From NCBI GenBank assembly GCA_964494205.1, contig CAZBRD010000010.1, positions 1 to 64,000 of the forward strand: a stretch of 64,000 nt of DNA, in the 5' to 3' direction. Made by a program: the position numbers and the translations under genes. How positions within the stretch are numbered: position 1 is the first letter of the stretch; each line of letters opens with the position of its first letter. The notes under the pieces are model-generated. The model was given only the letters and a program-made list of their open reading frames with translations. It had not been told where the DNA came from and searched no databases. Shown here piece by piece: positions 36,642-44,514 of this stretch. The DNA is from JBBTCX01 sp964494205. Lineage in GTDB: Bacteria; Planctomycetota; Phycisphaerae; UBA1845.

Positions 36642-37772
36642 GTGGCTAAGAAATCGCAACCATCGAAATCAACTTCACGCAGGGGCGGAAACGCCGGCGG
36701 AAAACTGGAGGGTCTTGCCCTCGCTATGGTCGACATGGCCAAGAAAAAGAAGGACCCGGCTGTCGCGATTCCGACGCGCGCGTTGTCGAACGTTTCCTAT
36801 AACGAAACAAAGCGTCACATCGAGATGGGCGACAACAAGCAGTCGCGGAACTTCTTCAACTACGGCCAAGCCAAGCGGTTCATGCAGACGCTGCTGGTCG
36901 GAAGCAAATGTAAGGAATTGATCGAACGCGGCAAGACAGCCAGCATTCGTCAGATCTTCTACATGAGTAAACACACCATCAAGGGAACGAATGAGAAGAC
37001 GTTCGATGATCAGAACGAATCCGATCCAATCATCGAAGACCTCGAAGTTTCCATCGATTCACTGCGCGAGGAACTGCACGTCTTCGCGAGCAATCGCGGT
37101 GCGCTGGTGGGGCCAATTACGCTGGTCGATTCTGGGAACACTCTCGATTGTACGGTTATGGGCAGTGCCGGATACGGTGTTCCGAGCATTGTGGAACCGG
37201 ACGTGATTCAATTCAAAAAATGCAACGCAAAGTTCATTCTGCATGTGGAAAAAGACACTGTCTGGCGCCGATTCTATGAGGATAAGTTCTGGGATGAACA
37301 TCAATGCATCGTCTCGCACGGCGGAGGTCAACCCGCCCGTGGCATGCGACGATTGCTCCAGCGGATGCACGAAGAGCTGAAGCTTCCTGTATTTGTGCTC
37401 ATGGATAACGATCCATGGGGGTATTACATCTACTCGGTGCTCAAGCACGGCTCGATCAATCTGGCCTACGAGTCGCGGCGAATGGCGATCCCCGATGCGA
37501 AGTACATCGGCGTGTCGAGTTTCGATTACGAGCGCTGCGGCATGAACGACGACGTCAAGATCGAGCTCGACCAGAACGACGTGAAACGCGCGAAGCAAAT
37601 CCTCGAATACCCGTGGTTCGTCGGCAAGAAGCCGTGGGAAAAGGAAATCAAGAAGATGCTGAGCAACGGCTTCAAGATGGAAGTCGAAGCCATGATCAGT
37701 AAGGATCTTGAATACCTGACCGGCGAATACGTGCCGATGAAATTGAAAGACAAGAAGCAGTGGTTGGATTAG
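36642..37772 (+). CDS. top6A: DNA topoisomerase VI subunit A (Spo11-like)
   Basis: 376 residues, close to the archaeal length. Seen: catalytic Tyr107 in RQIFYMSK (5Y-CAP/winged-helix domain), Toprim Glu203 in FILHVEKDTVWRRF, SHGGGQPARGMRRLL, and Toprim DND (255-257) in VLMDNDPWGYYIYSVLKHGS. Positions match those of the archaeal enzyme. With the GHKL ATPase subunit B it passes one duplex through another in a type IIB reaction. Topo VI is mainly archaeal and plant, with scattered bacterial cases. No top6B is in the window. The GTG start follows AAAGGAG by about 12 bases. The Y1 transposon ends only 30 bases upstream and may have removed a partner gene or promoter. Confidence 0.95.
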   Translation: MAKKSQPSKSTSRRGGNAGGKLEGLALAMVDMAKKKKDPAVAIPTRALSNVSYNETKRHIEMGDNKQSRNFFNYGQAKRFMQTLLVGSKCKELIERGKTASIRQIFYMSKHTIKGTNEKTFDDQNESDPIIEDLEVSIDSLREELHVFASNRGALVGPITLVDSGNTLDCTVMGSAGYGVPSIVEPDVIQFKKCNAKFILHVEKDTVWRRFYEDKFWDEHQCIVSHGGGQPARGMRRLLQRMHEELKLPVFVLMDNDPWGYYIYSVLKHGSINLAYESRRMAIPDAKYIGVSSFDYERCGMNDDVKIELDQNDVKRAKQILEYPWFVGKKPWEKEIKKMLSNGFKMEVEAMISKDLEYLTGEYVPMKLKDKKQWLD

Positions 37773-37849
37773 AGAATCGTCGATTGGCGATTTCCGATTG
37801 TCGATTGAACTCGGTTAATAAGTTCGAGACCATCATGGGGTGAGTTGTC
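37773..37849. repeat. CGATTGTCGATTG filler after top6A
   Basis: Degenerate tandem words (GATTGGCGATTTCCGATTGTCGATTG) occupy the gap, as they do at 12830-12900. Not recognised as a terminator. Confidence 0.4.
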
Positions 37850-37939
37850 ATGGGCATAGTCTTTGGACTCGTACTGGGTTTCATCGGCGCGATTGCGTTG
37901 TTTCTGTTTGAGGCGCTTTCGCAGTTGAGTTCATTCTGA
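37850..37939 (+). CDS. Predicted single-helix membrane micro-protein
   Basis: 29 residues, MGIVFGLVLGFIGAIALFLFEALSQLSSF, with a GGGGTGA site 6 bases before the ATG. Nearly all residues 3-20 are hydrophobic with spaced Gly/Ala, so it is a probable membrane helix. It ends 7 bases from the convergent response-regulator stop. Such short frames occur by chance; the ribosome site and hydrophobicity are the only support. Confidence 0.4.
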   Translation: MGIVFGLVLGFIGAIALFLFEALSQLSSF

Positions 37940-37946
37940 GTCAACT

Positions 37947-38627
37947 TCACACAACGAGCACATACCCTTCGCGGTGAATCGTGCGTAGGAACACCGGATT
38001 GGCTGGGTCTTGCTCGATTTTCTTTCTCAGGTTCTTGATGTGCGCATCGACGGTTCGCTCGGTGACAGCCTCGTCGGCTGACCATGCGGCGCGGAGCAGT
38101 TCTTCGCGCGTGATGACTTGACCGCGATGCTGAGCGAGCGCGCGGAGCACGCGGAACTCGCGCGAGGAAAGTGCCACGTCCTGCCCGTTTCTAACGGCTG
38201 TCATTCGCGCGAAGTCGACTCGCAAGTCCCCCAGTGACAAATCATCAGGCAGCGGCGCATCCTGCGTTCTTCGCAACACAGCTTGGACGCGAGCAAGTAA
38301 TTCCGCCATCTCGAATGGCTTGCTCATGTAATCATCCGCGCCCAGTTTCAAACCCTGCACGCGGTCGGTGACGCTGGTTCGCGCGGTGAGGATGATGACC
38401 GGCAGCTTTGGTCGAACGCGACGGACTTCACGCAGCACGTCGAGCCCGGAGCGTTTCGGCAGCATGAGATCGAGAATGATCAGGTCGAATGAGTGCGCGA
38501 GGACGGCATCGATCGCAGCTTCGCCGTCAGGTGCTTTTGTGATCGAGAATCCCTCGACTTCCAGATTCTGTGCAATCAGGAATGCGAGATTGGGTTCGTC
38601 TTCAACAATGAGTATCTGACGTGTCAT
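37947..38627 (-). CDS. OmpR/PhoB-type response regulator
   Basis: 226 residues from the ATG at 38627. Receiver domain: acidic pair ED (about 9-10), phospho-acceptor Asp about 52 (DLIILDLMLPKRSG), Thr in ILTAR, and Lys in YMSKPFE. The C-terminal winged-helix Trans_reg_C domain (about 130-222) ends RTIHREGYVLVV. The ATG overlaps the kinase stop (ATGA), so the pair is translated together. It should be phosphorylated by the kinase at 38624-40297; target genes unknown. Confidence 0.95.
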   Translation of the reverse strand: MTRQILIVEDEPNLAFLIAQNLEVEGFSITKAPDGEAAIDAVLAHSFDLIILDLMLPKRSGLDVLREVRRVRPKLPVIILTARTSVTDRVQGLKLGADDYMSKPFEMAELLARVQAVLRRTQDAPLPDDLSLGDLRVDFARMTAVRNGQDVALSSREFRVLRALAQHRGQVITREELLRAAWSADEAVTERTVDAHIKNLRKKIEQDPANPVFLRTIHREGYVLVV

Positions 38628-40297
38628 GACTTTGGCACTCGCGGAAACCGAATGAGAAACTGACAACCGCCGCCCGTTGCGTTGGATACCGTAACCTGGC
38701 CGCGATGGGCCTCGACCAGCGAGCGAACGAGCGACAAACCAAGACCATGTCCCGGCGTGTCCATGCGGAGACCATCGGACACGCGATAGAACGGCCGAAA
38801 GACACGACGATGCTCGCCGCGCGGAATGCCCGGCCCATGATCTCGAACCGACACCGTCACGCTTTGTGGTTCCGTCGAACAACTAAGCTCGATTGGTGGA
38901 GAGTTTGTGTCGCTCGCACCGGCATACTTCACCGCATTCTCCAGCAAGTTACGCATGATGAGCTCGAACGCGATTGAATCGACTTCGGCTGTCGTGTCAT
39001 TGGTTGCACCATTCGATTGATATGAGACGCGCGACGCATCCAAACCTATGGACTCGCAAAGTCGCGGGAGTCGTTCGCGCAATTGGTCCGCGACATTCAT
39101 CGGCCGCGGCGCGATCGGAATTGTTCCTTCGCTCAGGCGCGATACGTCGATGAGTCGATCGAGCAGGGCGGTCAGACTTCGCAATTGGCTGTAGAGCATA
39201 TCAATGAAAGTGGCTTGATTGGCAGGTGTTGCGAGCTTCGGATTTCGCAGCGATTCAACCGCATTCAGCGACACAGCCACCGGTGTCTTTAGCTCGTGAC
39301 TGATACGACCGACAAAGTCGCGATGCATGCGCGCGAGCCAGCGATCGCGAAGAGCGGCGCGCGTGAGGAGCAATCCCGCGACGATGAACCAAAGCGTGGC
39401 GAGCGAAAGCACAAGCACGCTTTGTTTGTTCATAGCCGGTGCCGCAGCGGTCGCTCGACTGGTGATGGTGTCGACGCGAAGAGTAAGCTGCTCGAACAGC
39501 GGACCGAACGCGGCGAAGCGCACATCGAGAATAGGACGTGATTCCTGGCCCGCAGCTGAATCGAAAACCGTGTCGCCGACCAGCGTGTGAATCGACCAGC
39601 GGAAAACCTGCGGGTCCAGGTTTTCCGCGCGCAGCTTTTCGGCGAAGTGTTGACCGCGCAGATATGGGAGCAAGAAGGATTGTGTCGCGAAGTCAACAGT
39701 CTCCCACATGCCGACATACGCGCGCGGAATAACCGGATCAGCCAGATAGACCGGTTCATGAAAAAAGTGAACCACACCGTAGGGCCAATGTTCGCACGAT
39801 TCATAAAAGCGTTGATCAAGTAATCGCTCGCGGAAGGCCTCGCCGCGAATCATGGAATGGAGGTAACTAAGAACAGCCCCGTGAATCGGTTCGAGCGTTT
39901 GGTCTTGAAATGCTTTCACGGTGTCGGACTCATCGAGGGCGTAGTAGCGAATGTCGAAGGATCCGCTTTTCGGCTGGGCGATGAACAAAGCTGCGGGGCG
40001 ATTGAGTTTCTTGCGTAGGTCTGCCAGTCGATGAAACGAAACAGGGATGGGGTCGTCGAGTTTCAACTGCGAATTGAGTGGCTCGAAGAGTTCGCGGTGG
40101 ATGGATGCGTTTTGCTCGCGGTAGGCGGCGAGGCAATCGCCGATGAAGCCGTCGACCGCGCGGCGGACTCGGCCATCGCGCTCGTAGACGGCGAGTGAGG
40201 TGAGGCGTTGACCGAGGAGCCCCTGTTGGCCGATCAGAACGATTCCCGGCAGCACCATGGCTGTCATGAGAAGCCAGAATCGAGCTGAGGTGAACAT
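38624..40297 (-). CDS. Membrane sensor histidine kinase
   Basis: 557 residues from the ATG at 40297 (MFTSARFWLLMTAMVLPGIVLIG), where the first membrane helix begins. A periplasmic region of about 290 residues lies between this helix and a second at about 306-325. Then come HisKA (FVGRISHELKTPVAVSLNAVESLRN, H-box) and HATPase (N box MRNLLENAVKYAG; G1 DHGPGIP; G2 GHGLGLSL). The gene overlaps the response regulator by 4 bases. The large sensor region matches no domain I recognise. Ligand unknown. Confidence 0.92.
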   Translation of the reverse strand: MFTSARFWLLMTAMVLPGIVLIGQQGLLGQRLTSLAVYERDGRVRRAVDGFIGDCLAAYREQNASIHRELFEPLNSQLKLDDPIPVSFHRLADLRKKLNRPAALFIAQPKSGSFDIRYYALDESDTVKAFQDQTLEPIHGAVLSYLHSMIRGEAFRERLLDQRFYESCEHWPYGVVHFFHEPVYLADPVIPRAYVGMWETVDFATQSFLLPYLRGQHFAEKLRAENLDPQVFRWSIHTLVGDTVFDSAAGQESRPILDVRFAAFGPLFEQLTLRVDTITSRATAAAPAMNKQSVLVLSLATLWFIVAGLLLTRAALRDRWLARMHRDFVGRISHELKTPVAVSLNAVESLRNPKLATPANQATFIDMLYSQLRSLTALLDRLIDVSRLSEGTIPIAPRPMNVADQLRERLPRLCESIGLDASRVSYQSNGATNDTTAEVDSIAFELIMRNLLENAVKYAGASDTNSPPIELSCSTEPQSVTVSVRDHGPGIPRGEHRRVFRPFYRVSDGLRMDTPGHGLGLSLVRSLVEAHRGQVTVSNATGGGCQFLIRFPRVPKS

Positions 40298-40444
40298 AGG
40301 GGGATTATAAGCGAAAGGGGGTCGGGTTGCGCAAGGGTTTGGGTATTGGGGCCACCTTGTAAAGTTGTCGTTGGCTGGTTGAAGCGGAGGTTCCAAATGG
40401 CTAAAAGTGAAAAAAACTGCTAAGTAGTGTCATGGTGTGGCACA

Positions 40445-40480
40445 GACGAATTACGAATTACAAATGACGAATTACGAAAA
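40445..40480. repeat. GAATTACGAATTACAAATGACG filler repeat
   Basis: Tandem GAATTAC words, followed by CCTAAAGCCTAAAACC at 40493-40510. The two motifs occur in the same order at 52440-52510, so they form one composite unit seen twice. Confidence 0.65.
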
Positions 40481-40946
40481 CATTTTGAAAACCTAAAGCC
40501 TAAAACCAAAACGCCTAAAGCGTTGAGGGGTAGCTTTCCCATGTCGGATTCCGTAATGAGCGGCCTGTGGGTGAATGTGCGGCGGGAATTTTCGACACGG
40601 ACTTGGTGCGGTGATGATGGTGGGGTGTGCATGTTGTCAGACTCCTGGTTTGGTGCGTGAGAGGTCAACGTAATTCGGACCTGCTCATCGATATGAAAAA
40701 CAACAGAAGTGATCGCAGAGTTGCATTTGTGTATAGCGCGCGGTGTTTTGGGATGGTTAGCAAGAGTCGAGAGCCACAACCCCGGTTGGGGTTGTTTGGG
40801 GTGCGGCTGTTGCCCCAAGGTAGCCGCTGCGCGGCAACCTTGGGCTGGAGGTCGAAACGCCTTTGGCGTTTTCAGGGCTCGCTGGTTTCGTTTCGCTCAA
40901 AGGCGCTAGGGCGCGAGGAAGAGGGAAGGGATTCCCCGCGGGGTGC

Positions 40947-40968
40947 GTGCGAGAAGGGATTCTCGCAC
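40947..40968. repeat. Palindrome family A copy 1
   Basis: GTGCGAGAA and TTCTCGCAC form a perfect 9-bp stem around GGGA. Preceded by GGGAAGGGATTCC and followed about 60 bases later by a family B hairpin. Confidence 0.85.
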
Positions 40969-40992
40969 GAGCTGTGTGGTTTCCGTTGTAAC

Positions 40993-41011
40993 GCACTGCT
41001 CACAGAGCAGT
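40993..41011. repeat. CACTGCTC hairpin
   Basis: CACTGCTC and GAGCAGTG pair around ACA, followed by GCACACA. A degenerate relative (CACTGC...GCAGTGGCACACA) lies at 46228-46252. Confidence 0.6.
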
Positions 41012-41029
41012 GGCACACACGTAACAACA

Positions 41030-41050
41030 GGTGGGTGCAGAGCACCCACC
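41030..41050. repeat. Palindrome family B copy
   Basis: Perfect 9-bp stem, arms GGTGGGTGC and GCACCCACC, loop AGA, preceded by AACAACA and followed by CTACAAA. It shares this context with 43257-43277. Confidence 0.85.
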
Positions 41051-41195
41051 CTACAAACACACTGTTTTTTGACTAGCGAAATATTGATCCCTTGCCGTGC
41101 AGGGGGCCGGTTGAAAGTTCGGAGAGGCTGCGGTTCAATGAGACCGCCTACAGCGGGCGGAGCGCAGCCCCTACGGAATGTTGTAAAGGAAGAAT

Positions 41196-41555
41196 ATGCG
41201 ATTGTTCACCTATCACAACAAAACGGTTTTGGGCTCTTTGCTTTTCTTGCTGATGTGCGTCATCGGCACGGGGTGTTGTAGGGAGCGTTATCTTGACAGG
41301 TACACTCTTTGGGCGGCAGAGATCGTCCTGACACGCGAAAAACCCGAGCAGAGATTTGAGAGCGTCAATTTCAAGCTTGTTCGATTACCTGCGCCCGAAT
41401 TGCCCGCGATGATACAGCTTGAACCGTATGGCGAAACATACGAAATCCATACAGGATCGCGTTTTGGTGACAGAGGGGGGTTCGTAGCCAAGTCTGTCAG
41501 CGATCAAGAGGTTGTCATAGAAGTATCTGGCTGTACCCATGACAGGCGTTATTGA
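41196..41555 (+). CDS. Small predicted lipoprotein
   Basis: 119 residues. A basic start and hydrophobic core (LGSLLFLLMCVIGTGC) end in a Cys pair fitting a loose lipobox. The mature part is mostly beta-like and has no domain I know. AAAGGAAGA lies 6 bases before the ATG. Base composition is less G/C-rich than the neighbouring block at 44-49 kb. It precedes the duplicated lipoprotein pair by 80 bases and may belong to the same small family of accessory genes. Confidence 0.6.
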   Translation: MRLFTYHNKTVLGSLLFLLMCVIGTGCCRERYLDRYTLWAAEIVLTREKPEQRFESVNFKLVRLPAPELPAMIQLEPYGETYEIHTGSRFGDRGGFVAKSVSDQEVVIEVSGCTHDRRY

Positions 41556-41638
41556 TGGCGCGGGCAGCGAGTAAGTGAACTTTCTTGATCATCCGTGTGA
41601 TCGATCCAGAAGATTGGTCAAGAGCGAGCGATCGACAA

Positions 41639-42133
41639 ATGATATTGAATCATGGGAGTGACCCTAACGAGTATGTAAGATCAATTCGATTGTTCGTGCT
41701 TTTTGTGCTGCTGGGTGGAATTGTCTCCACGACAGGTTGCGCGGGGTATCGCCGGTTAAGACAGTTAGAGGGTTCGGAGAAGACTGCCTTCATGGTGTAC
41801 ACGGACAATGATTCTACTAATGATCAAGCTAGAAGAGCTCGGCTATGGATTGATGGAATAGGTCGCGAGGCTTTTCTTGCAGACATGGAAATTTTGGCTG
41901 GCTGGGAGGTGGGGTACAAACACGAGGCATTATATTGCATAGGTCTACTTGGCGATCGCCGACACGTCGCCCTGGTTGCCTCCAAGTTGGACGATAACTC
42001 GCAGGAGACTCAGAAAGTCGCTGTAGGCGCGCTGTCGAGGCTTACCAGCGAGAACTTTAGCGACGTGAGTTCCGCGAAGACATGGTGGGAAACACACAAA
42101 CATTCATACCCGCCGATCGAGCAACGTCGATAG
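41639..42133 (+). CDS. HEAT-like lipoprotein, tandem copy 1
   Basis: 164 residues from the ATG at 41639 (an in-frame TTG at 41585 is less likely). A hydrophobic segment and Cys (IVSTTGC) suggest a lipoprotein. The C-terminal two thirds contain LYCIGLLGDRRHVALVASKLDDNSQETQKVAVGALSRLTSENFSDVSSAKTWWETHKHSYPP, a HEAT-repeat-like pattern as in PBS lyase-type repeats. The next gene is a clear paralogue, and DNA similarity runs past the stop codon. Function unknown. Confidence 0.7.
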   Translation: MILNHGSDPNEYVRSIRLFVLFVLLGGIVSTTGCAGYRRLRQLEGSEKTAFMVYTDNDSTNDQARRARLWIDGIGREAFLADMEILAGWEVGYKHEALYCIGLLGDRRHVALVASKLDDNSQETQKVAVGALSRLTSENFSDVSSAKTWWETHKHSYPPIEQRR

Positions 42134-42308
42134 CAACGATTGATTGAGGTAGAATACGGGGCGATTCGCTCGAAATCATGACAGCGTGGATGCAGGGCAC
42201 GCGCCTTGCGTGGCCTCCGTTTGAGCAATTAGGCGGGCGTGGAGTGCATAAGTTTTGAGCTTACATGCATCGTGCCGATTGTTGGACGCACCAAAGTCGA
42301 GAGGCATC

Positions 42309-42743
42309 GTGGTCACTGTATTATTAATGCTTCTACCGCTAGGTGTATGCTGCAATGCGCGGCAAGTATTTCGACTGGAAGGTTCGGAAAAGACAGCATG
42401 GATGATGTACAAGGATAATGCAACCTTTGATACATTGAATAATCGTGGGAATGAGTATCTTCAGAGTATCGGTAGAGAGGCGTTTTTGTCCGACATGGTT
42501 GTACTTGCCGGAACCAAATACGCTGAAGAGTCAATTTATTGTATAGGACTAATCGGAGATCGACGTCATGTCGCTCTGGTCGCATCCAAGCTGGACAATA
42601 ATTCGGAGAAAACTCAGAACGTCGCAGTAGCCGCGTTGTCCAGGCTCACTGGCGAGAGTCTTAGCGACGTGAGTTCCGCGAAGACATGGTGGGAAACGCA
42701 CAAACATTCATATCCGCCGATCGAACAAGGTCGGCAGCGATGA
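42309..42743 (+). CDS. HEAT-like lipoprotein, tandem copy 2
   Basis: 144 residues from the GTG at 42309 (GAGAGG 7 bases before); an upstream TTG at 42255 has no site. The signal-like segment VTVLLMLLPLGVCC is followed by a region that aligns with copy 1 from FRLEGSEKTAWMMY to THKHSYPPIEQ. Most differences are conservative (GDRRHVALVASKLD is unchanged). Both copies end in IEQ plus a basic tail. The pair is a recent tandem duplication, with the N-termini having diverged more. Confidence 0.7.
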   Translation: MVTVLLMLLPLGVCCNARQVFRLEGSEKTAWMMYKDNATFDTLNNRGNEYLQSIGREAFLSDMVVLAGTKYAEESIYCIGLIGDRRHVALVASKLDNNSEKTQNVAVAALSRLTGESLSDVSSAKTWWETHKHSYPPIEQGRQR

Positions 42744-42923
42744 TTGTCTGGGATGAAGGGCGGATCCGATCGCTGAAAAAAATAATGGCGTGGGTGCGGA
42801 GCACCGACCTTTCAAGGTATTTGACCCAATCGGCTGAGGCACATACCACGAACGCAACCTGTTGTTGAGGTCCAAGGATCGGTCGCCCCGCTGGGGCTTT
42901 GGTGTCAATGGATGGCACTGGTA

Positions 42924-42943
42924 CCCACGGCTCCCGCCGTGGG
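42924..42943. repeat. Orphan copy of the Y1-element hairpin
   Basis: CCCACGGC and GCCGTGGG around TCCC, the same stem as the right-end hairpin at 36563-36582, with no transposase nearby. A GCCCCGCTGGGGC stem 30 bases upstream copies the paired-stem layout of the element's right end. Confidence 0.8.
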
Positions 42944-43129
42944 CTGACAGCGTATCGCCGCTACCGCGGCTTGATCGCAATAGCTCGTTCCAGTTTAGTT
43001 GTCTGATGCGATGCAGATTTCTTCGGTGATGATCTGTGTTGGGCGAGGATGAAGTCGAGGGTGTGGTTCGTAGGGATGTTGAAGATGTCGGGCATGATGC
43101 GTGTATCGTATCGAGGGCAGTGAGGCGGG

Positions 43130-43280
43130 GAAAGGGGCGTTTTCTCGCGCAAAGACGCAAAGGCGCAAAGTGTGGAGGGAAGGGAGTTCCGGAAGATGAC
43201 GTGCGAGAAGGGATTCTCGCACGAGCGGTCGTGCGCATCGCTATCGTCAAACAACAGGTGGGTGCAGAGCACCCACCCTA
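43130..43280. repeat. Composite A+B repeat, copy 2
   Basis: Order: GCGCAAAGACGCAAAGGCGCAAAG-type purine words (43147-43171), GGGAAGGGA, family A hairpin (43201-43222), short spacer with CATCG, AACAACA, then family B hairpin (43257-43277). The layout equals that of 40912-41055 and 43290-43470. Confidence 0.8.
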
Positions 43281-43289
43281 CAAATTTTC

Positions 43290-43470
43290 TTTTTCGCGCA
43301 AAGGCGCTAAGCCGCAAAGGGGAGGGAAGGGATTCCTTGCGTGGTGCGTGCGAGAAGGGATTCTCGCACGAGCGGGGGTGGTTGATGCGTGGGATCGGAG
43401 AACTCGCACGAGAGGTGGTGCGCACCGCCATCGTTAAACAACAGGTGGGTGCAGAGCACCCACCCTACGA
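43290..43470. repeat. Composite A+B repeat, copy 3
   Basis: CGCGCAAAGGCGCTAAGCCGCAAAG words, GGGAAGGGATTCC, family A hairpin (43348-43369), a spacer with a partial A remnant (CTCGCACGAG, 43404-43413), then family B hairpin (43444-43464). It directly follows copy 2, so the pair is a near-tandem duplication. Confidence 0.8.
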
Positions 43471-43561
43471 CCAGATTGAGGTGAAGCAGAGGCTGCTGTA
43501 GGTTAATGAACATATTCTCGCGGCTGAGCGGCAGGGACATAACTGGAGCGTTGCTGAACAC

Positions 43562-43594
43562 CACGGCCAAGCTGGCGCTTGACCGTGTCACCCG
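43562..43594. repeat. Palindrome family C copy
   Basis: CACGGCCAAGCTGGCGCTTG followed by ACCGTGTCACCCG. It shares the layout and the CACCCG tail with 53575-53607 and 5146-5177, with changes in the stem. Confidence 0.6.
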
Positions 43595-43644
43595 AATGCT
43601 GCTGTGTCGGTCAGAGGTCAGAACGAATTTACCGGAGAAGCGTT

Positions 43645-44514
43645 ATGAATCTTGAACTCGTGGCGGCGAGTTTTTTGAGTGCGTGGGCTTTGTTTGGAAC
43701 GTCGGAGGCGGATCTTGAGAAGCTGGCGCAGTCGCCGGCTGGGGTGAAGATTTCGTACGGGACCGATCCGCTGCAGTTTGGGGAGTTGCATTTGCCGAAG
43801 GGGGCGGGGCCGCATCCGGTGGTGATCAACATTCACGGTGGTTGCTGGCTGGGTGAATACAACATGGATCACTCGCGGGCGCTGGCGAATGCGTTGGCGA
43901 AGGAGGGGATTGCGGTTTGGAATCTCGAGTATCGCCGAGTGGGGAATGCGGGCGGCGGTTGGCCGGGGACGTTTCTGGATGTGGCGGACGGGGCGGACCA
44001 TCTGCGAAAGATCGCGAAGGAGCACTCGCTGGATTTGTCGCGCGTGGTGGTGATGGGTCATTCGGCTGGCGGACAGCTTGCGCTGTGGACCGGGGCGCGG
44101 AAGAAGATTGCCAAGACGAGCGAGTTGTATCGCGAGGATCCGATTTCGGTGTTGGGTGTCATCGCGATGGCACCTGCGCCGCAGCTCGACACGATGCACA
44201 AGATGGGCGTTTGCGGGAATGTCGTTGAGAAGCTGATGGGCGGCTCGCCGACGACGCAGGCGGAGCGGTATGCGGCTGTGATGCCGTCGACGTTGGCGCC
44301 GATCGGGGTTCCGCAGACGATCATGATTGGTGCGAAAGATGAGACGTGGAAGCCGATCGGCGAGGCGTATGTCGAGAAGGCGCGTGCGGCGGGTGATAAG
44401 CAGGTTGATGTCGTTAATGCATCGGAGGCGGGACATTTTGAGTTTGTTGATCCGGGTTCGACGACTTGGGAGTCGGTGTTGAAGGCGTGTCGGGGGCGGT
44501 TGGGGTTGAAGTAA
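43645..44514 (+). CDS. Alpha/beta hydrolase (esterase/lipase-like)
   Basis: 289 residues from the ATG at 43645 (GGAGAAG 4 bases before). Oxyanion-hole motif NIHGGCWLG, nucleophile elbow GHSAGG, acid in IGAKDETW and catalytic His in AGHFEFVDP form a complete triad region, as in the BD-FAE/alpha-beta hydrolase-3 group that includes feruloyl-type esterases and kynurenine formamidase-like enzymes. A short hydrophobic start (VAASFLSAWALFG) may be a signal peptide but is weak. Substrate not predictable. It is followed by the cPGS-like gene after 340 bases with repeats, so it is probably separate. Confidence 0.85.
   Translation: MNLELVAASFLSAWALFGTSEADLEKLAQSPAGVKISYGTDPLQFGELHLPKGAGPHPVVINIHGGCWLGEYNMDHSRALANALAKEGIAVWNLEYRRVGNAGGGWPGTFLDVADGADHLRKIAKEHSLDLSRVVVMGHSAGGQLALWTGARKKIAKTSELYREDPISVLGVIAMAPAPQLDTMHKMGVCGNVVEKLMGGSPTTQAERYAAVMPSTLAPIGVPQTIMIGAKDETWKPIGEAYVEKARAAGDKQVDVVNASEAGHFEFVDPGSTTWESVLKACRGRLGLK

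Larger units (their letters stand above)
40298..41195. other. Repeat-rich intergenic region
   Basis: About 900 bases with no supported gene. It contains GAATTACGAATTAC filler (40445-40480), family A and B hairpins (40947-40968 and 41030-41050), a CACTGCTC/GAGCAGTG hairpin at 40993-41011, and a GGCTGCGG...CGCAGCC stem around 41127-41172. Open frames across it are interrupted by these repeats and lack ribosome sites. Confidence 0.65.
42744..43644. other. Repeat cluster between lipoproteins and esterase
   Basis: About 900 bases without a supported gene. In order it holds a GGTGCGGAGCACC hairpin (42794-42806), a GCCCCGCTGGGGC stem near 42885, the Y1-type hairpin (42924-42943), two full A+B composite repeats (43130-43470) and a family C element (43562-43594). 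Open frames across it are repeat artefacts. Confidence 0.65.

Noticed and set aside
40420..41076. Frames on both strands in the repeat region
   Set aside because: They consist of the translated GAATTAC filler and A/B hairpins; no start signals.
43201..43464. Possible CRISPR array
   Set aside because: Repeats are palindromic, alternate A/B, and spacers are unequal and themselves repeated; no cas genes nearby.
43036..43501. Frames across the composite repeats
   Set aside because: The two repeat copies produce similar peptides merely because the DNA is repeated.
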